Below are positions 27,515 to 36,782 of a stretch of 64,000 nt of DNA, in pieces. Every line of letters starts with the position of its first letter. The stretch's first letter is position 1. The position numbers were made by a program, and so were the translations under genes. The notes below the pieces were generated by a model. That model saw nothing but the letters and a program-made list of their open reading frames with translations, was not told where the DNA came from and ran no database searches. The stretch spans positions 1,178,001-1,242,000 of the forward strand of contig CAVRCA010000001.1 of assembly GCA_963719345.1 (NCBI GenBank). Reading direction: 5' to 3'. Source of the stretch: CAVRCA01 sp963719345 (lineage in GTDB: Bacteria; Pseudomonadota; Alphaproteobacteria; Acetobacterales; Acetobacteraceae).

Positions 27515-28474
27515 ATGATCGCACCAGAGGACGTTCGAGAGGTCGCCGTCATCGGCGCCGGCACCATCGGGGCGAGCTGGGTCGCGCTGTTCCTGGCGCG
27601 CGGCTTGCGCGTCACGGTGTCGGACCCGAACCCGCAGGCCGAGGCGTATGTGCGCCGGTTCGTCGGCGGCGCCTGGGCCAACCTCGAGCGCCTCGGACTG
27701 GCCGCCGCTGCCTCCCCCGATGCTTGGCGCTTCGAGCCCGACGCGGCCGCCGCCGTCCGCGGCGCGGCGTTCATCCAGGAGAACGCGCCGGAGCGCGAGG
27801 CGATCAAGCGGGAGCTCTACGCCACGCTGGAGCCGGCGATGGCACCCGAGGCGATCCTGGCCTCCAGCTCGTCGGGACTGATGATGACCGGCCTGCAACG
27901 CGACCTGCGCACCCCGGGCCGGTTCGTGATCGGCCACCCGTTCAACCCGCCCCACCTGATCCCGCTGGTCGAAGTGGTCGGTGGCGAGCAGACCGACCCC
28001 GCCACTGTCGAGTGGTGCATGGCGTTCTACCGCGCTCTCGGCAAGCGGCCGATCCATCTGCGCCGGGAAGCGCCGGGACACTTGGCCAACAGGCTGCAGG
28101 CGGCACTGTGGCGCGAGGCGGTGAGCGCGGTCGCGACCGGGCTCGCGAGCGTCGAGGACGTCGACGCGGCGGTCGCCTACGGTCCCGGCCTGCGCTGGGC
28201 CGTCATGGGACCGGCGATGACGTTCCACCTCGGCGGCGGCGAGGGCGGCATGACCCACATGCTCGACCAGTTTCGCCCGGTGTTCGAGGCGTGGTGGTCG
28301 AGCCTGGGTTCTCCCACTCTGACGCCGGACGTCTGTCGCATGCTGATCGAGGGCGTGGAGCGCGAAGCGGCCGGGCGAAGCTTGCGGGAACTGTCGGAGG
28401 AGCGCGACAGCCGATTGATCGCGCTGCTTGACATGATCAACCGTGGCCGGGATGCAACAGCGCCGGAGCCTTGA
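27515..28474 (+). CDS. 3-hydroxyacyl-CoA dehydrogenase family protein
   Basis: The 319-residue protein has an N-terminal Rossmann motif VAVIGAGTIGASW, the SSSSGLMMTGL substrate loop, and the catalytic GHPFNPPHLIPLVEVVGG with its His. A C-terminal helical domain follows (APGHLANRLQAALWREAV). The single-module size matches L-carnitine dehydrogenase and related 3-hydroxyacyl-CoA dehydrogenases. The ATG at 27515 starts the conserved region; the long upstream open frame is a shadow of the kinase gene. Beside the LvaA/LvaC-like pair it could oxidise the 3-hydroxyacyl-CoA they make, or act on carnitine. Confidence 0.9.
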   Translation: MIAPEDVREVAVIGAGTIGASWVALFLARGLRVTVSDPNPQAEAYVRRFVGGAWANLERLGLAAAASPDAWRFEPDAAAAVRGAAFIQENAPEREAIKRELYATLEPAMAPEAILASSSSGLMMTGLQRDLRTPGRFVIGHPFNPPHLIPLVEVVGGEQTDPATVEWCMAFYRALGKRPIHLRREAPGHLANRLQAALWREAVSAVATGLASVEDVDAAVAYGPGLRWAVMGPAMTFHLGGGEGGMTHMLDQFRPVFEAWWSSLGSPTLTPDVCRMLIEGVEREAAGRSLRELSEERDSRLIALLDMINRGRDATAPEP

Positions 28475-29137
28475 GCCGGTCACCGCCGATCGTCAGCGGG
28501 TCACTGATGCAGCGGCGCAAGCGAGCGCTTACGCTCACCTGGTCGGGCCGGAAGGCTGCGTAGATGCCCGGTGCGCCGAAATGCGACCGCCGGCCGAACG
28601 GCCAGCAACTCTCGACACCTGCGAGGCGACCCCGGACGCTTGCACCTGCCCGCAACCAAAAGCTGCAGCCTGGCGGGAAAACGGCCGTTCTCTCGCAATA
28701 ACTGCACGCAAAGCCGGCAGATTGCCGGCTATTTGTTTCAGATCAACGGAATGAGACAAAGCCGCCCAGCGGTTTTTCTGCCTGACTCGGGGAAAGTCTG
28801 GTATTGTTCTCCGATTGGCCGCCGGTCTTCCCGTCTTTGGCGCCGCCGGACGGGAACGTGGGCGATCCGGATGGCGGCAACGGGATCACCTGCCGCCCCG
28901 GCTCCCGCCGATCGGTCCAAGTCTTGCAACGTCGGCATTGGTCATGATGTCGGCGTAGTTGGGAGGAAAGCTTGTGGGTGTTTTCTCCAACCCGAGGTAC
29001 AGCGTGAGGCGCTTGGTTGTACCCGGGACGGGCACAGAAGGTTTACCATTTCAGAAAATGGAGGTGCTGTGACATGGGCGCATCCCTAGCGTTGTTCTCC
29101 CAAGCCTTATCGCAGGCGGCTTTGCTGGAGTGTTCTG
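28475..29137. other. Long gap without a recognisable gene, upstream of prkA
   Basis: The 663 bases hold a terminator-like hairpin (28712-28738) and an imperfect inverted repeat GGTACA ... TGTACC near 29000. Open frames crossing it (for example 28571-29089) have no recognisable domain. Given the size of the gap, the prkA operon promoter and its regulatory sites probably lie here. I could not identify a -35/-10 or -24/-12 pair with confidence. Confidence 0.5.
28712..28738 (+). terminator. Possible rho-independent terminator
   Basis: AGCCGGCA (28712-28719), loop GAT, TGCCGGCT (28723-28730), then ATTTGTTT. The stem is perfect over 8 bases with a T-rich 3' side. It lies about 240 bases after the 3-hydroxyacyl-CoA dehydrogenase stop and would separate that gene from prkA. 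Confidence 0.55.
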
Positions 29138-31084
29138 ATGCACATGTTTGATGACGTCTTTACCGCCTACTCGCGCAGCTACGAGTTGCGCCGTGAAGCG
29201 GACATGTCGCTCGCCGAGTATCTCGAGGGCTGCCGCGACGACCCGATGATGTACGCCAGCGCGCCGGAACGCCTGCTGGCGGCGATCGGCGATCCGGAGA
29301 TGGTCGATACCGCCAAGGATGCCCGGCTTGGCCGGATCTTCATGAACCGGACGATCCGCGTCTATCCGGCGTTCCCCGAGTTCTTCGGCATGGAGGAGAC
29401 GATCGAGCGGATCGTCGGCTTCTTCCGCCACGCCGCCCAGGGCCTCGAGGAGCGCAAGCAGATCCTCTACCTGCTCGGCCCGGTAGGCGGCGGCAAGTCC
29501 TCCCTGGCCGAGCGGCTGAAGGCACTGATGGAGGCGCATCCGGTCTACGTGCTGAAGGCGGGCAACGAGATCAGCCCGGTGTTCGAGAGCCCGCTCGGGC
29601 TGTTCGACCCGGAAGCGATGGGACCGTTGCTGGAGGAGCGCTACGGCATCCCGCGCCGCCGGCTCACCCGCTTCATGAGCCCGTGGTGCGTCAAGCGCCT
29701 CGACGAGTTCGCCGGCGATATCTCCAAGTTCCGCGTGGTGCGCGTGAACCCGTCCCGGCTGCGGCAGATCGCCATCGCCAAGACCGAGCCGGGCGACGAG
29801 AACAACCAGGACATATCGTCGCTGGTCGGCAAGGTCGACATCCGCAAGCTGGAGCTGCACGCGCAGAACGACCCGGATGCGTACAGCTACTCCGGTGGGC
29901 TGAACCGTGCCAACCAGGGCATTCTCGAATTCGTCGAGATGTTCAAGGCGCCGATCAAGATGCTGCATCCGTTGCTCACGGCGACGCAGGAAGGCAACTA
30001 CATCGGCACCGAGAACATCGGCGCGATCCCGTTCTCCGGCGTCATCATGGCCCACTCGAACGAGGCCGAGTGGCAGAGCTTCAAGAACAACCGCAACAAC
30101 GAAGCCTTCATCGACCGCATCTACGTCATCAAGGTGCCGTATTGCCTGCGGGTGACGGAGGAGCAGAAGATCTACGAGAAGCTGGTCTCCAGCTCGGAGC
30201 TGTCCGGCGCGCCCTGCGCTCCGGCAACCCTCGAGATGCTGGCGCGCTTTTCGGTGCTGTCGCGGTTGCGTAAGCACGAGAACTCGACGCTCTACACCAA
30301 GATGCGGGTCTATGACGGCGAGAGCCTGAAGGAGACCGATCCGCGCGCGCGCAGCATCCAGGAGTACCGGGACTCGGCGGGTGCCGACGAGGGGATGGAC
30401 GGCATCTCGACGCGCTTCGCCTTCAAGGTTCTGGCGGCGACGTTCAACCACGACACCACCGAGGTGGCGGCCGATCCGGTGCATCTGATGTACGCCCTGG
30501 AGCAGGCGATCCGGCGCGAGCAGATGCCGGAGGAGACCGAGAAGCGGAACCTCGAATTCATCAAGGGCGAGCTGGCGCCGCGCTACGCCGAGTTCATCGG
30601 CAACGAGATCCAGAAAGCCTATCTCGAATCCTACCACGACTACGGCCAGAACCTGTTCGACCGCTACGTCTCCTACGCCGATGCCTGGGTCGAGGATCAG
30701 GATTTCAAGGATCCCGACACCGGCCAGTTGCTCAGCCGGGAAATGCTGAACCAGGAGCTGACCAAGATCGAGAAGCCCGCCGGGATCGCCAACCCGAAGG
30801 ATTTCCGCAACGAGGTGGTGAAGTTCAGCCTCCGCGCGCGGGCGAACAACAACGGGCACAACCCGTCCTGGACGAGCTACGAGAAGATCCGCGAAGTGAT
30901 CGAGCGGCGGATGTTCAGCCAGGTCGAGGAGCTGCTGCCGGTGATCAGCTTCGGTTCGAAGAAGGACAGCGACACCGAGAAGAAGCACGAGGAGTTCGTC
31001 GAGCGCATGGCCTCGCGCGGCTATACCGAGCGGCAGGTGCGCCGTCTGGTGGAGTGGTACATGCGGGTCAAGCAGGCCGGATAG
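29138..31084 (+). CDS. prkA: PrkA-family serine protein kinase
   Basis: The 648-residue protein has an AAA+-type N-terminal domain with Walker A GPVGGGKSSL near residue 114 and a C-terminal PrkA kinase-like domain. It begins MHMFDDVFTAYSRSYELRRE, as in PrkA/YeaG. The family responds to nutrient stress and sporulation in other bacteria and is reported to autophosphorylate; newer work on Bacillus PrkA favours ATP-dependent protease activity. It heads the conserved prkA-yeaH-spoVR set, complete in order here, though yeaH is frameshifted. Confidence 0.95.
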   Translation: MHMFDDVFTAYSRSYELRREADMSLAEYLEGCRDDPMMYASAPERLLAAIGDPEMVDTAKDARLGRIFMNRTIRVYPAFPEFFGMEETIERIVGFFRHAAQGLEERKQILYLLGPVGGGKSSLAERLKALMEAHPVYVLKAGNEISPVFESPLGLFDPEAMGPLLEERYGIPRRRLTRFMSPWCVKRLDEFAGDISKFRVVRVNPSRLRQIAIAKTEPGDENNQDISSLVGKVDIRKLELHAQNDPDAYSYSGGLNRANQGILEFVEMFKAPIKMLHPLLTATQEGNYIGTENIGAIPFSGVIMAHSNEAEWQSFKNNRNNEAFIDRIYVIKVPYCLRVTEEQKIYEKLVSSSELSGAPCAPATLEMLARFSVLSRLRKHENSTLYTKMRVYDGESLKETDPRARSIQEYRDSAGADEGMDGISTRFAFKVLAATFNHDTTEVAADPVHLMYALEQAIRREQMPEETEKRNLEFIKGELAPRYAEFIGNEIQKAYLESYHDYGQNLFDRYVSYADAWVEDQDFKDPDTGQLLSREMLNQELTKIEKPAGIANPKDFRNEVVKFSLRARANNNGHNPSWTSYEKIREVIERRMFSQVEELLPVISFGSKKDSDTEKKHEEFVERMASRGYTERQVRRLVEWYMRVKQAG

Positions 31085-31118
31085 GCGGTGACCGAGTGAT
31101 TGAACGGGCAACGGGCTG

Positions 31119-32428
31119 ATGCACATTGTCGATCGACGTCTCAACCCTGGCGGCAAGAGCCTCGCGAACCGTCAACGGTTCATGCGGCGCGCCAAGGCGC
31201 TGATCCGCAAGGCCGTTCACGAGAGCTCCGGCAGCCGCAGCATCAAGGATGCGGACAAGGGCGGCGAGATTTCGCTGCCCAGCCAGGGCGTGCACGAACC
31301 CGCGTTCCACCGCTCGGGCAAGGGGGGCATCCGCGATCACCTGCTCCCCGGCAACAAGGAGTACGTCGAGGGCGACACCATCCCGCGTCCGCAGGGCGGC
31401 GCGGGCGGGTCGGGTTCCGAGGGCAGTCCCGACGGCGAGGGTGAGGACGATTTCCGCTTCGCCCTCTCCCAGGACGAATATGTCGATCTGTTCCTTGAGG
31501 ATCTCGAACTGCCGGACATGGCGAAGCGCCGCGTGGTGAACGCCGAGGCGCTGGACTGGCACCGCGCCGGCTACTCGGTCACCGGGTCGCCGGCGAACCT
31601 CGCGCTCAACCGTACCAGGTCCGCAACAGCCTCTCGCGTCGGATCGCCATGCGTCGGCCGAAGGCGGAGGAGATCGCGCAGCTGCGAGCCGAGATCGACG
31701 CGCTCGAGACCAGCGGCGACAACCCTGCCCTGTTGGCGGAACTGCAGGAGAAGCTGACCCTGCAACTCCGTCGCACGACGCTGATCCCCTACATCGACCC
31801 GCTCGACGTGCGCTATCGGCGCTTCAACTCCACGCCGCGACCCATCGCCAAGGCGGTGATGTTCTGCCTCATGGACGTGTCGGGCTCGATGACCGAGCAC
31901 ATGAAGGACTTGGCCAAGCGGTTCTACGTGCTGCTCTTTATCTTTCTCAAGCGCCGCTACAAGCACGTCGACGTCGTCTTCATCCGCCATACCCACCAGG
32001 CGCAGGAGGTCGACGAGGACACGTTCTTCCACAGCCCGGAAACCGGCGGCACCGTGGTGTCGACGGCGCTCGAGGAGATGGCGCGGGTCGTCGCCGAGCG
32101 CTACCGACCGGAGGACTGGAACATCTATGCGGCACAGGCGTCCGACGGCGACAACACGTCGAGCGACAACGACAAGGCGGCTGCCCTGCTGACCGGCCGA
32201 TTGCTGCCGATCTGCCAGTACTACGCCTATCTCGAGGTTGGCCGCGAAGGCGAAAACTTCCCGCCCGGCTTCATCCGGCGCGAGAGCGATCTGTGGCAGA
32301 CCTACACCACGATCTGCCGCAGCGGCGCGCCGATGGCGATGCGCAAGGTCAACCATCGGCGGGACATCTATCCGGTGTTCCGCGAGCTGTTCAGCCGCAA
32401 GACCGCCCAGGCGGACATGGAGGCCTGA
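31119..32428 (+). pseudogene. yeaH: YeaH/DUF444 family protein, frameshifted
   Basis: The first frame (from 31119) gives MHIVDRRLNPGGKSLANRQR, then GDTIPRPQGG and LSQDEYVDLFLEDLELPDMAK, ending with GSPANLALNRT. The frame then fails near 31616-31620 and resumes in another frame as VRNSLSRRIAMRRPKAEEI. It goes on to FCLMDVSGSMTEHMKD (a MIDAS-like von Willebrand A motif), SPETGGTVVSTALEEM and the C-terminus at 32426-32428. Deleting AG or adding one G near ACCAGGTCC restores one protein of about 435 residues, the normal size. The stop overlaps the spoVR start as TGATG. The gene belongs to a conserved stress operon, so a sequencing error is possible. Confidence 0.85.
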
Positions 32429-33990
32429 TGAACGTCATCAGCAAAGCCGACCGGCTGCTCTACGAGGGCGCCGACTGGGAGTTCGGCACCATCCAGCGCG
32501 CCTACGACGCGATCGAGAAGATCGCGCTCGGCGAACTCGGGCTCGACGTCTACCCGAACCAGGTCGAGATCATCAGCACCGAACAGATGCTCGATGCCTA
32601 TTCCTCCGTCGGCATGCCGCTGTTCTACAAGCACTGGTCATTCGGCAAGCAGTTCGCGCGCGAGCAGGCTTTCTACAAGGCCGGCATGCGCGGGCTCGCC
32701 TACGAGATCGTCATCAACTCCAATCCCTGCATCAGCTACATCATGGAGGAGAACACGGCGACGATGCAGGCGCTGGTGATGGCGCATGCGGCTTTCGGCC
32801 ACAACCATTTCTTCAAGAACAACTATTGCTTCCGGCAATGGACGGACGCCAACGGCATCCTCGACTACCTCGACTTCGCCAAGGGCTACATCGCTTCCTG
32901 TGAGGAGCGCTACGGCGAAGCCGAGGTCGAACGGCTGCTCGATGCCGCCCACGCGCTGATGAACCAAAGCGTGCACCGGTATCCGCGCAAGCGGGCAACG
33001 GATCTGCGCTCGGAAGAGCGGCGTGCGCGCGAGCGGCGCGAGCACGAGCAGGCGATCTACAACGACCTTTGGCGCACCTTGCCCGCCAAGGAAAAGGCGC
33101 GCGAAGACAGTTCGCGAGAGGAGCGGCGGCGCGCACTGCTGCAGCTGCCGCAGGAGAATATCCTCTACTTCCTTGAAAAGACCGCGCCGCGGCTGCAGCC
33201 CTGGCAACGGGAAATCCTGCGCATCGTCCGACACATCGCGCAGTACTTCTACCCGCAAGGTCAGACCAAGGTGATGAACGAGGGCTGCGCCACCTACGTC
33301 CACTACCAGATCATGAACCGGCTGCACCAGCAGGGCTCGATCGGCGACGGTGCGATGATGGAGTTCCTGCACTCGCATACGTCCGTTGTGTTCCAGCCGA
33401 GCTTCGACGACCGGCGTTACTCCGGCTTCAACCCGTACGCGCTCGGCTTCGCCATGATGGAGGACATCGCCCGCATCGTGAGCGAGCCCACCGAGGAGGA
33501 TCGCGAGTGGTTTCCCGACATCGCGGGCGCCGGAGACTCGATGGCGGTGCTGCGGGAGGTGTGGGCCAACTACCGCGACGAAAGCTTCATCCTCCAGTTC
33601 CTCAGCCCGCGGCTCATCCGCCAGTTCAAGCTGTTCGGCGTTCTGGACGATTCGAACGAGACGACCTTGCGGGTGGAGGCAATCCACGACGAACGCGGCT
33701 ATCGCAAGATCCGCAAAGGTCTGGCGCGGAAATACGACATCGCCCACCTGTCACCCGACATCCAGGTCGTCGACGTCAACCTCGCCGGCGACCGCAAGCT
33801 GATCGTTCACCACAACACCCTCAACCGCGTGTTGCTGGAGGAGACCGACGCCCGCCGCGTGCTGCAACACTTGGCCGATCTCTGGGGCTACGACGTGCTG
33901 CTCAAGGAGGTCGATTCCGAAGCCGGCTCGGTGATGAAGGAGCACGCCGCCTCACCGCGCCCCGGGATTCTGATGCCCGAAAGCGGCTGA
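32428..33990 (+). CDS. spoVR: SpoVR family protein (YcgB)
   Basis: The 520-residue protein carries SpoVR landmarks: the opening region GADWEFGTIQRAYDAIEKIA, MPLFYKHWSFGKQFAREQ, NPCISYIMEENTATMQALVM, HAAFGHNHFFKNN, and KVMNEGCATYVHYQIMN. Several His/Glu positions in these motifs suggest a metal-dependent, zincin-like fold, though no activity is proved. In Bacillus SpoVR is needed for cortex formation; in non-sporulating bacteria the trio is linked to general stress. Its ATG overlaps the yeaH stop by one base. Confidence 0.94.
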   Translation: MNVISKADRLLYEGADWEFGTIQRAYDAIEKIALGELGLDVYPNQVEIISTEQMLDAYSSVGMPLFYKHWSFGKQFAREQAFYKAGMRGLAYEIVINSNPCISYIMEENTATMQALVMAHAAFGHNHFFKNNYCFRQWTDANGILDYLDFAKGYIASCEERYGEAEVERLLDAAHALMNQSVHRYPRKRATDLRSEERRARERREHEQAIYNDLWRTLPAKEKAREDSSREERRRALLQLPQENILYFLEKTAPRLQPWQREILRIVRHIAQYFYPQGQTKVMNEGCATYVHYQIMNRLHQQGSIGDGAMMEFLHSHTSVVFQPSFDDRRYSGFNPYALGFAMMEDIARIVSEPTEEDREWFPDIAGAGDSMAVLREVWANYRDESFILQFLSPRLIRQFKLFGVLDDSNETTLRVEAIHDERGYRKIRKGLARKYDIAHLSPDIQVVDVNLAGDRKLIVHHNTLNRVLLEETDARRVLQHLADLWGYDVLLKEVDSEAGSVMKEHAASPRPGILMPESG

Positions 33991-34008
33991 GACGTGGGCG
34001 ACACAGAG

Positions 34009-34053
34009 TGCGGTCGCGCCCCATAAGACTGCGCCACCCGCCTTGCGACCGCA
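34009..34053 (+). terminator. Hairpin after spoVR
   Basis: TGCGGTCGC (34009-34017) and GCGACCGCA (34045-34053) form a 9-base-pair stem with a 27-base loop, about 20 bases after the spoVR stop. There is no U tract, so it may only stabilise the 3' end of the prkA-yeaH-spoVR message. Confidence 0.35.
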
Positions 34054-34140
34054 GCCCCGCTTCGCTAGCCTTCCCTGAAAGACAGCCATAAGCGTGACCG
34101 GGAGCGCGCGCCTCCGCCGTCGCGCATCAGGGATCATGCG

Positions 34141-35697
34141 ATGAACTGGCAATCCGAGCTGGATGAATTGCGACGGCGCGAGGCGTTCGCGCACCGCATG
34201 GGCGGCCCGGATAAGATCAAGCGGCAGCACGACGGCGGTCGGCTGACCGTGCGCGAACGCATCGACGCGCTGCTCGATCCAAACAGCTTTCATGAAGTGG
34301 GCGCCATTGCCGGCCGGGCTGCCTACGACGCGAGCAATGCGTTGATCGAACTCACACCCTCGAACTGCGTGTTCGGCCGCGGCACGGTGGATGGTCGCCC
34401 GGTGGTGGTGGTCGGCGACGATTTCACGGTGCGGGGCGGCTCGGCCGACGCCACCATCCGGGAAAAACCGCAGATGGCGGAGGAGATGGCGGCGGCATTC
34501 CGGCTGCCGATCATCCGCGTGATCGAGGGCTCCGGCGGCGGCGGCTCGGTCAAGACGATCGAGACCAAGGGCCGCTCCAACCTGCCGGGCGAGGTCGGCT
34601 ACGGCGGCTACTTCCAGATCACCACGCAGAACCTGGAGGTGGTGCCGGTGGTCGCGCTCGGGCTCGGCTCGGTCGCTGGGCTCGGCTCGGCGCGGCTGGC
34701 GGCGGCGCACTATTCGGTGATGACCAAGTCTTCGGCGATGTTCGTCGCCGGCCCGCCGGTGGTCGCCCGCATCGGCCAGGATCTTTCCAAGCAAGACCTG
34801 GGCGGATGGGAAATCCAGACCCGCGCCGGCGGCGTCGACGACGCCGTCGACACCGAAGAGGAGGCGTTCGAGCGCGCCCGTCGCTTCCTCTCCTACCTGC
34901 CCTCCTCCGTCTACGATCTGCCGCCGATCGAACCGTGCAACGACGACCCGAACCGGCGCGACGAAAGCCTGATGAGCGTCGTGCCGCGCGACCGGCGCAA
35001 GGTGTACCGGATGCGGCCGATCATCGAGACTGTGGTCGATCGCGGCTCGTTCTTCGAGATGGGCCGCAATTTCGGCCGCTCGGTCATCACCGGGCTTGCA
35101 CGGCTGCAAGGGCGGCCAGTGGCGGTCATGGCGAGCGATCCCTTCCACTACGGCGGTGCCTGGACGGCCGATGCGTGCCAGAAGGTGGTGCGGTTCTGCG
35201 ACCTCGCCGAAACGTTCCATCTGCCGGCGGTCTATCTGCTGGACTGCCCGGGGTTCCTGATCGGACTCGATGCCGAACGGAGTGCCGTGATCCGTCATGG
35301 CGTCCGTGCCATGGCGGCGATGAACCAATGCACCGTTCCGTGGTGCACGGTGATCGTGCGCAATGCTTTCGGCGTCGCCGGCGCGGTGCATAAGCCGGCC
35401 GGCCGGTTCACCATGCGTTACGCGTGGCTGTCGGCGTATTGGGGCTCGCTTCCTTTGGAGGGCGGCATCGAGGCTGCCTACCGCGCCGACATCGACGCCG
35501 CTGCCGATCCGGGCGCGAAACTGCGCGAGATCGAGGAGCGGCTGAACAAGCTGCGCTCGCCGTTCCGCTCGGCCGAGACGTTCGGGGTCGAGGAGATCAT
35601 CGATCCCCGCGACACCCGCAAGCTGCTGTGCGAGTTCGCCCGTCTGTCCGACCCGCTGCGCACGCCGGGGCCGGCCCGGTTCGGCATGCGGCCTTGA
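34141..35697 (+). CDS. Acyl-CoA carboxylase, carboxyltransferase (beta) subunit
   Basis: The 518-residue protein has both halves of the biotin-dependent carboxyltransferase fold: RLTVRERIDALLDPNSFHEVG, the oxyanion loops EGSGGGGSVKTIETKG and LGLGSVAGLGSARLAA, and the C-terminal PGFLIGLDAERSAVIRHG and FGVAGAVHKPAGR. It resembles propionyl-, methylcrotonyl- or geranyl-CoA carboxylase beta subunits. These need a partner with biotin carboxylase and carrier domains; none is adjacent. The only biotin carrier in the window is the 72-residue protein about 2.4 kb away on the other strand. Substrate unknown. Confidence 0.9.
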   Translation: MNWQSELDELRRREAFAHRMGGPDKIKRQHDGGRLTVRERIDALLDPNSFHEVGAIAGRAAYDASNALIELTPSNCVFGRGTVDGRPVVVVGDDFTVRGGSADATIREKPQMAEEMAAAFRLPIIRVIEGSGGGGSVKTIETKGRSNLPGEVGYGGYFQITTQNLEVVPVVALGLGSVAGLGSARLAAAHYSVMTKSSAMFVAGPPVVARIGQDLSKQDLGGWEIQTRAGGVDDAVDTEEEAFERARRFLSYLPSSVYDLPPIEPCNDDPNRRDESLMSVVPRDRRKVYRMRPIIETVVDRGSFFEMGRNFGRSVITGLARLQGRPVAVMASDPFHYGGAWTADACQKVVRFCDLAETFHLPAVYLLDCPGFLIGLDAERSAVIRHGVRAMAAMNQCTVPWCTVIVRNAFGVAGAVHKPAGRFTMRYAWLSAYWGSLPLEGGIEAAYRADIDAAADPGAKLREIEERLNKLRSPFRSAETFGVEEIIDPRDTRKLLCEFARLSDPLRTPGPARFGMRP

Positions 35698-35757
35698 CAC
35701 GGAGGCCATCTGCGATCGAATCGGTTGGTAAGGTTCCACAATGATCGGGAGAAGAAA

Positions 35758-36183
35758 ATGTCTGTCGACGTAAAATACCGGACTACCGCAACCGCCACCG
35801 GAGGCCGCGACGGCAGCGCCCGTACGCAGGACGGCAATTTCGAGGTGAAGCTCGCGACGCCGAAGGAACTCGGCGGCGCCGGAGGCGACGGGGCCAATCC
35901 CGAGCAACTCTTCGCAGCGGGTTATTCGGCGTGTTTCATCGGCGCGATGAAGGCGGTGGCGCCTTCGCTGAAGCTGCATGTGCCGAATGAGGCGACCGTG
36001 ACGGCGACGGTCGGCATCGGTCCGCGCTCGGAGGGCGGTTTCGGCATCACGACCGATCTCAAGGTGAGCCTTCCCGGGCTCGACCATGCCGACGCTCAGC
36101 GCCTCGTCGAGGCCGCGCATCAGGTCTGCCCGTACTCCAATGCCACCCGCGGCAACGTCGATGTCGGCCTGACCGTCGCCTGA
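35758..36183 (+). CDS. ohr: Organic hydroperoxide resistance protein, Ohr/OsmC family
   Basis: The 141-residue protein has the Ohr pattern: ATATGGRDGSA, ANPEQLFAAGYSACFIGAM with the peroxidatic Cys59, and QVCPYSNATRGNVDV with the resolving Cys124. It reduces organic hydroperoxides using lipoylated protein or thiol donors. CGGGAGAAG precedes the ATG at 35758. No OhrR regulator gene is adjacent. It is convergent with the GlcG-like gene across a palindromic repeat. Confidence 0.93.
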   Translation: MSVDVKYRTTATATGGRDGSARTQDGNFEVKLATPKELGGAGGDGANPEQLFAAGYSACFIGAMKAVAPSLKLHVPNEATVTATVGIGPRSEGGFGITTDLKVSLPGLDHADAQRLVEAAHQVCPYSNATRGNVDVGLTVA

Positions 36184-36214
36184 GCGGCACCGACCTTTTG
36201 CAACATCGAGCCTA

Positions 36215-36263
36215 GCCGTCAGCGCCCGGACTTGATCCGGGCATCAAGCCGGGAGCTGACGGC
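36215..36263. repeat. Compound palindromic intergenic repeat
   Basis: GCCGTCAGC (36215-36223) pairs with GCTGACGGC (36255-36263), enclosing an inner hairpin GCCCGGA-CTTGA-TCCGGGC (36224-36242). It sits between convergent ohr and the GlcG-like gene and could act as a bidirectional terminator. The structure resembles dispersed REP-like elements of alphaproteobacteria; dispersal cannot be tested here. Confidence 0.7.
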
Positions 36264-36268
36264 AGGCG

Positions 36269-36769
36269 CTATTTCACCGTATCGGCGCCTGCCTTCGCGA
36301 CGATGCCGTCCTGCGTCGACAAGCCGCCGCTTGCCCCGATGGCACCGATGATCTTGCCGTCGGCAACCAGCGGGATGCCCCCCTCCGAAGCGGTGACGTG
36401 CAAGCTGAGCGTGGCCGGTCCGCCGCCGTTGATGACGTCGGCAAACGCCTTGGTCGGTCGACGGAACGCGGCGGCGGTGCGCGCCTTGTCCTGCGCAATG
36501 CGCACCGAGGCGTTCTGTGTTCCGTCCGGCTTTTCAAAGAACACCAGACCGCCGGACGGGTCGACGACCGCGATCGCCATTTTCCAATTATGCCGCTTCA
36601 TCTCCGCCATCGCCGCGTCCGCGACCTGTTTCGCCTGATCGAGCCCGATCGGACTCCCGTAGGGAATGTCGAACGGCATCGCCTCGGGAACCGCGGCCGG
36701 CGCCTGGGCGAACGCGGGCGACGAGGACGCCCACACAAGCAGCGCCAGACCGGCGAAGATGGCTCTCAT
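36269..36769 (-). CDS. Exported GlcG/HbpS family haem-binding-like protein
   Basis: The 166-residue protein has a clear Sec signal peptide (LALLVWASSSPAFA) and the GlcG/HbpS domain: LDQAKQVADAAMAEMKRHNW, MAIAVVDPSGGLVFFEK, ASEGGIPLVADGKIIGAIGASGG. HbpS-type members bind haem or cobalamin degradation products extracellularly; GlcG itself is of unknown role beside glycolate genes. It is 13 bases downstream of the enolase-superfamily gene on the same strand, so the two are probably cotranscribed. Confidence 0.9.
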   Translation of the reverse strand: MRAIFAGLALLVWASSSPAFAQAPAAVPEAMPFDIPYGSPIGLDQAKQVADAAMAEMKRHNWKMAIAVVDPSGGLVFFEKPDGTQNASVRIAQDKARTAAAFRRPTKAFADVINGGGPATLSLHVTASEGGIPLVADGKIIGAIGASGGLSTQDGIVAKAGADTVK

Positions 36770-36782
36770 GCGAGTGGTTCCC

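Noticed and set aside
28571..29089. 172-codon open frame in the gap before prkA
   Set aside because: No recognisable domain, no good ribosome-binding site, and it crosses a terminator-like hairpin.
31611..31625. Programmed frameshifting in yeaH
   Set aside because: No slippery heptamer or downstream structure is evident, and several unrelated genes show similar indels, so error or mutation is more likely.
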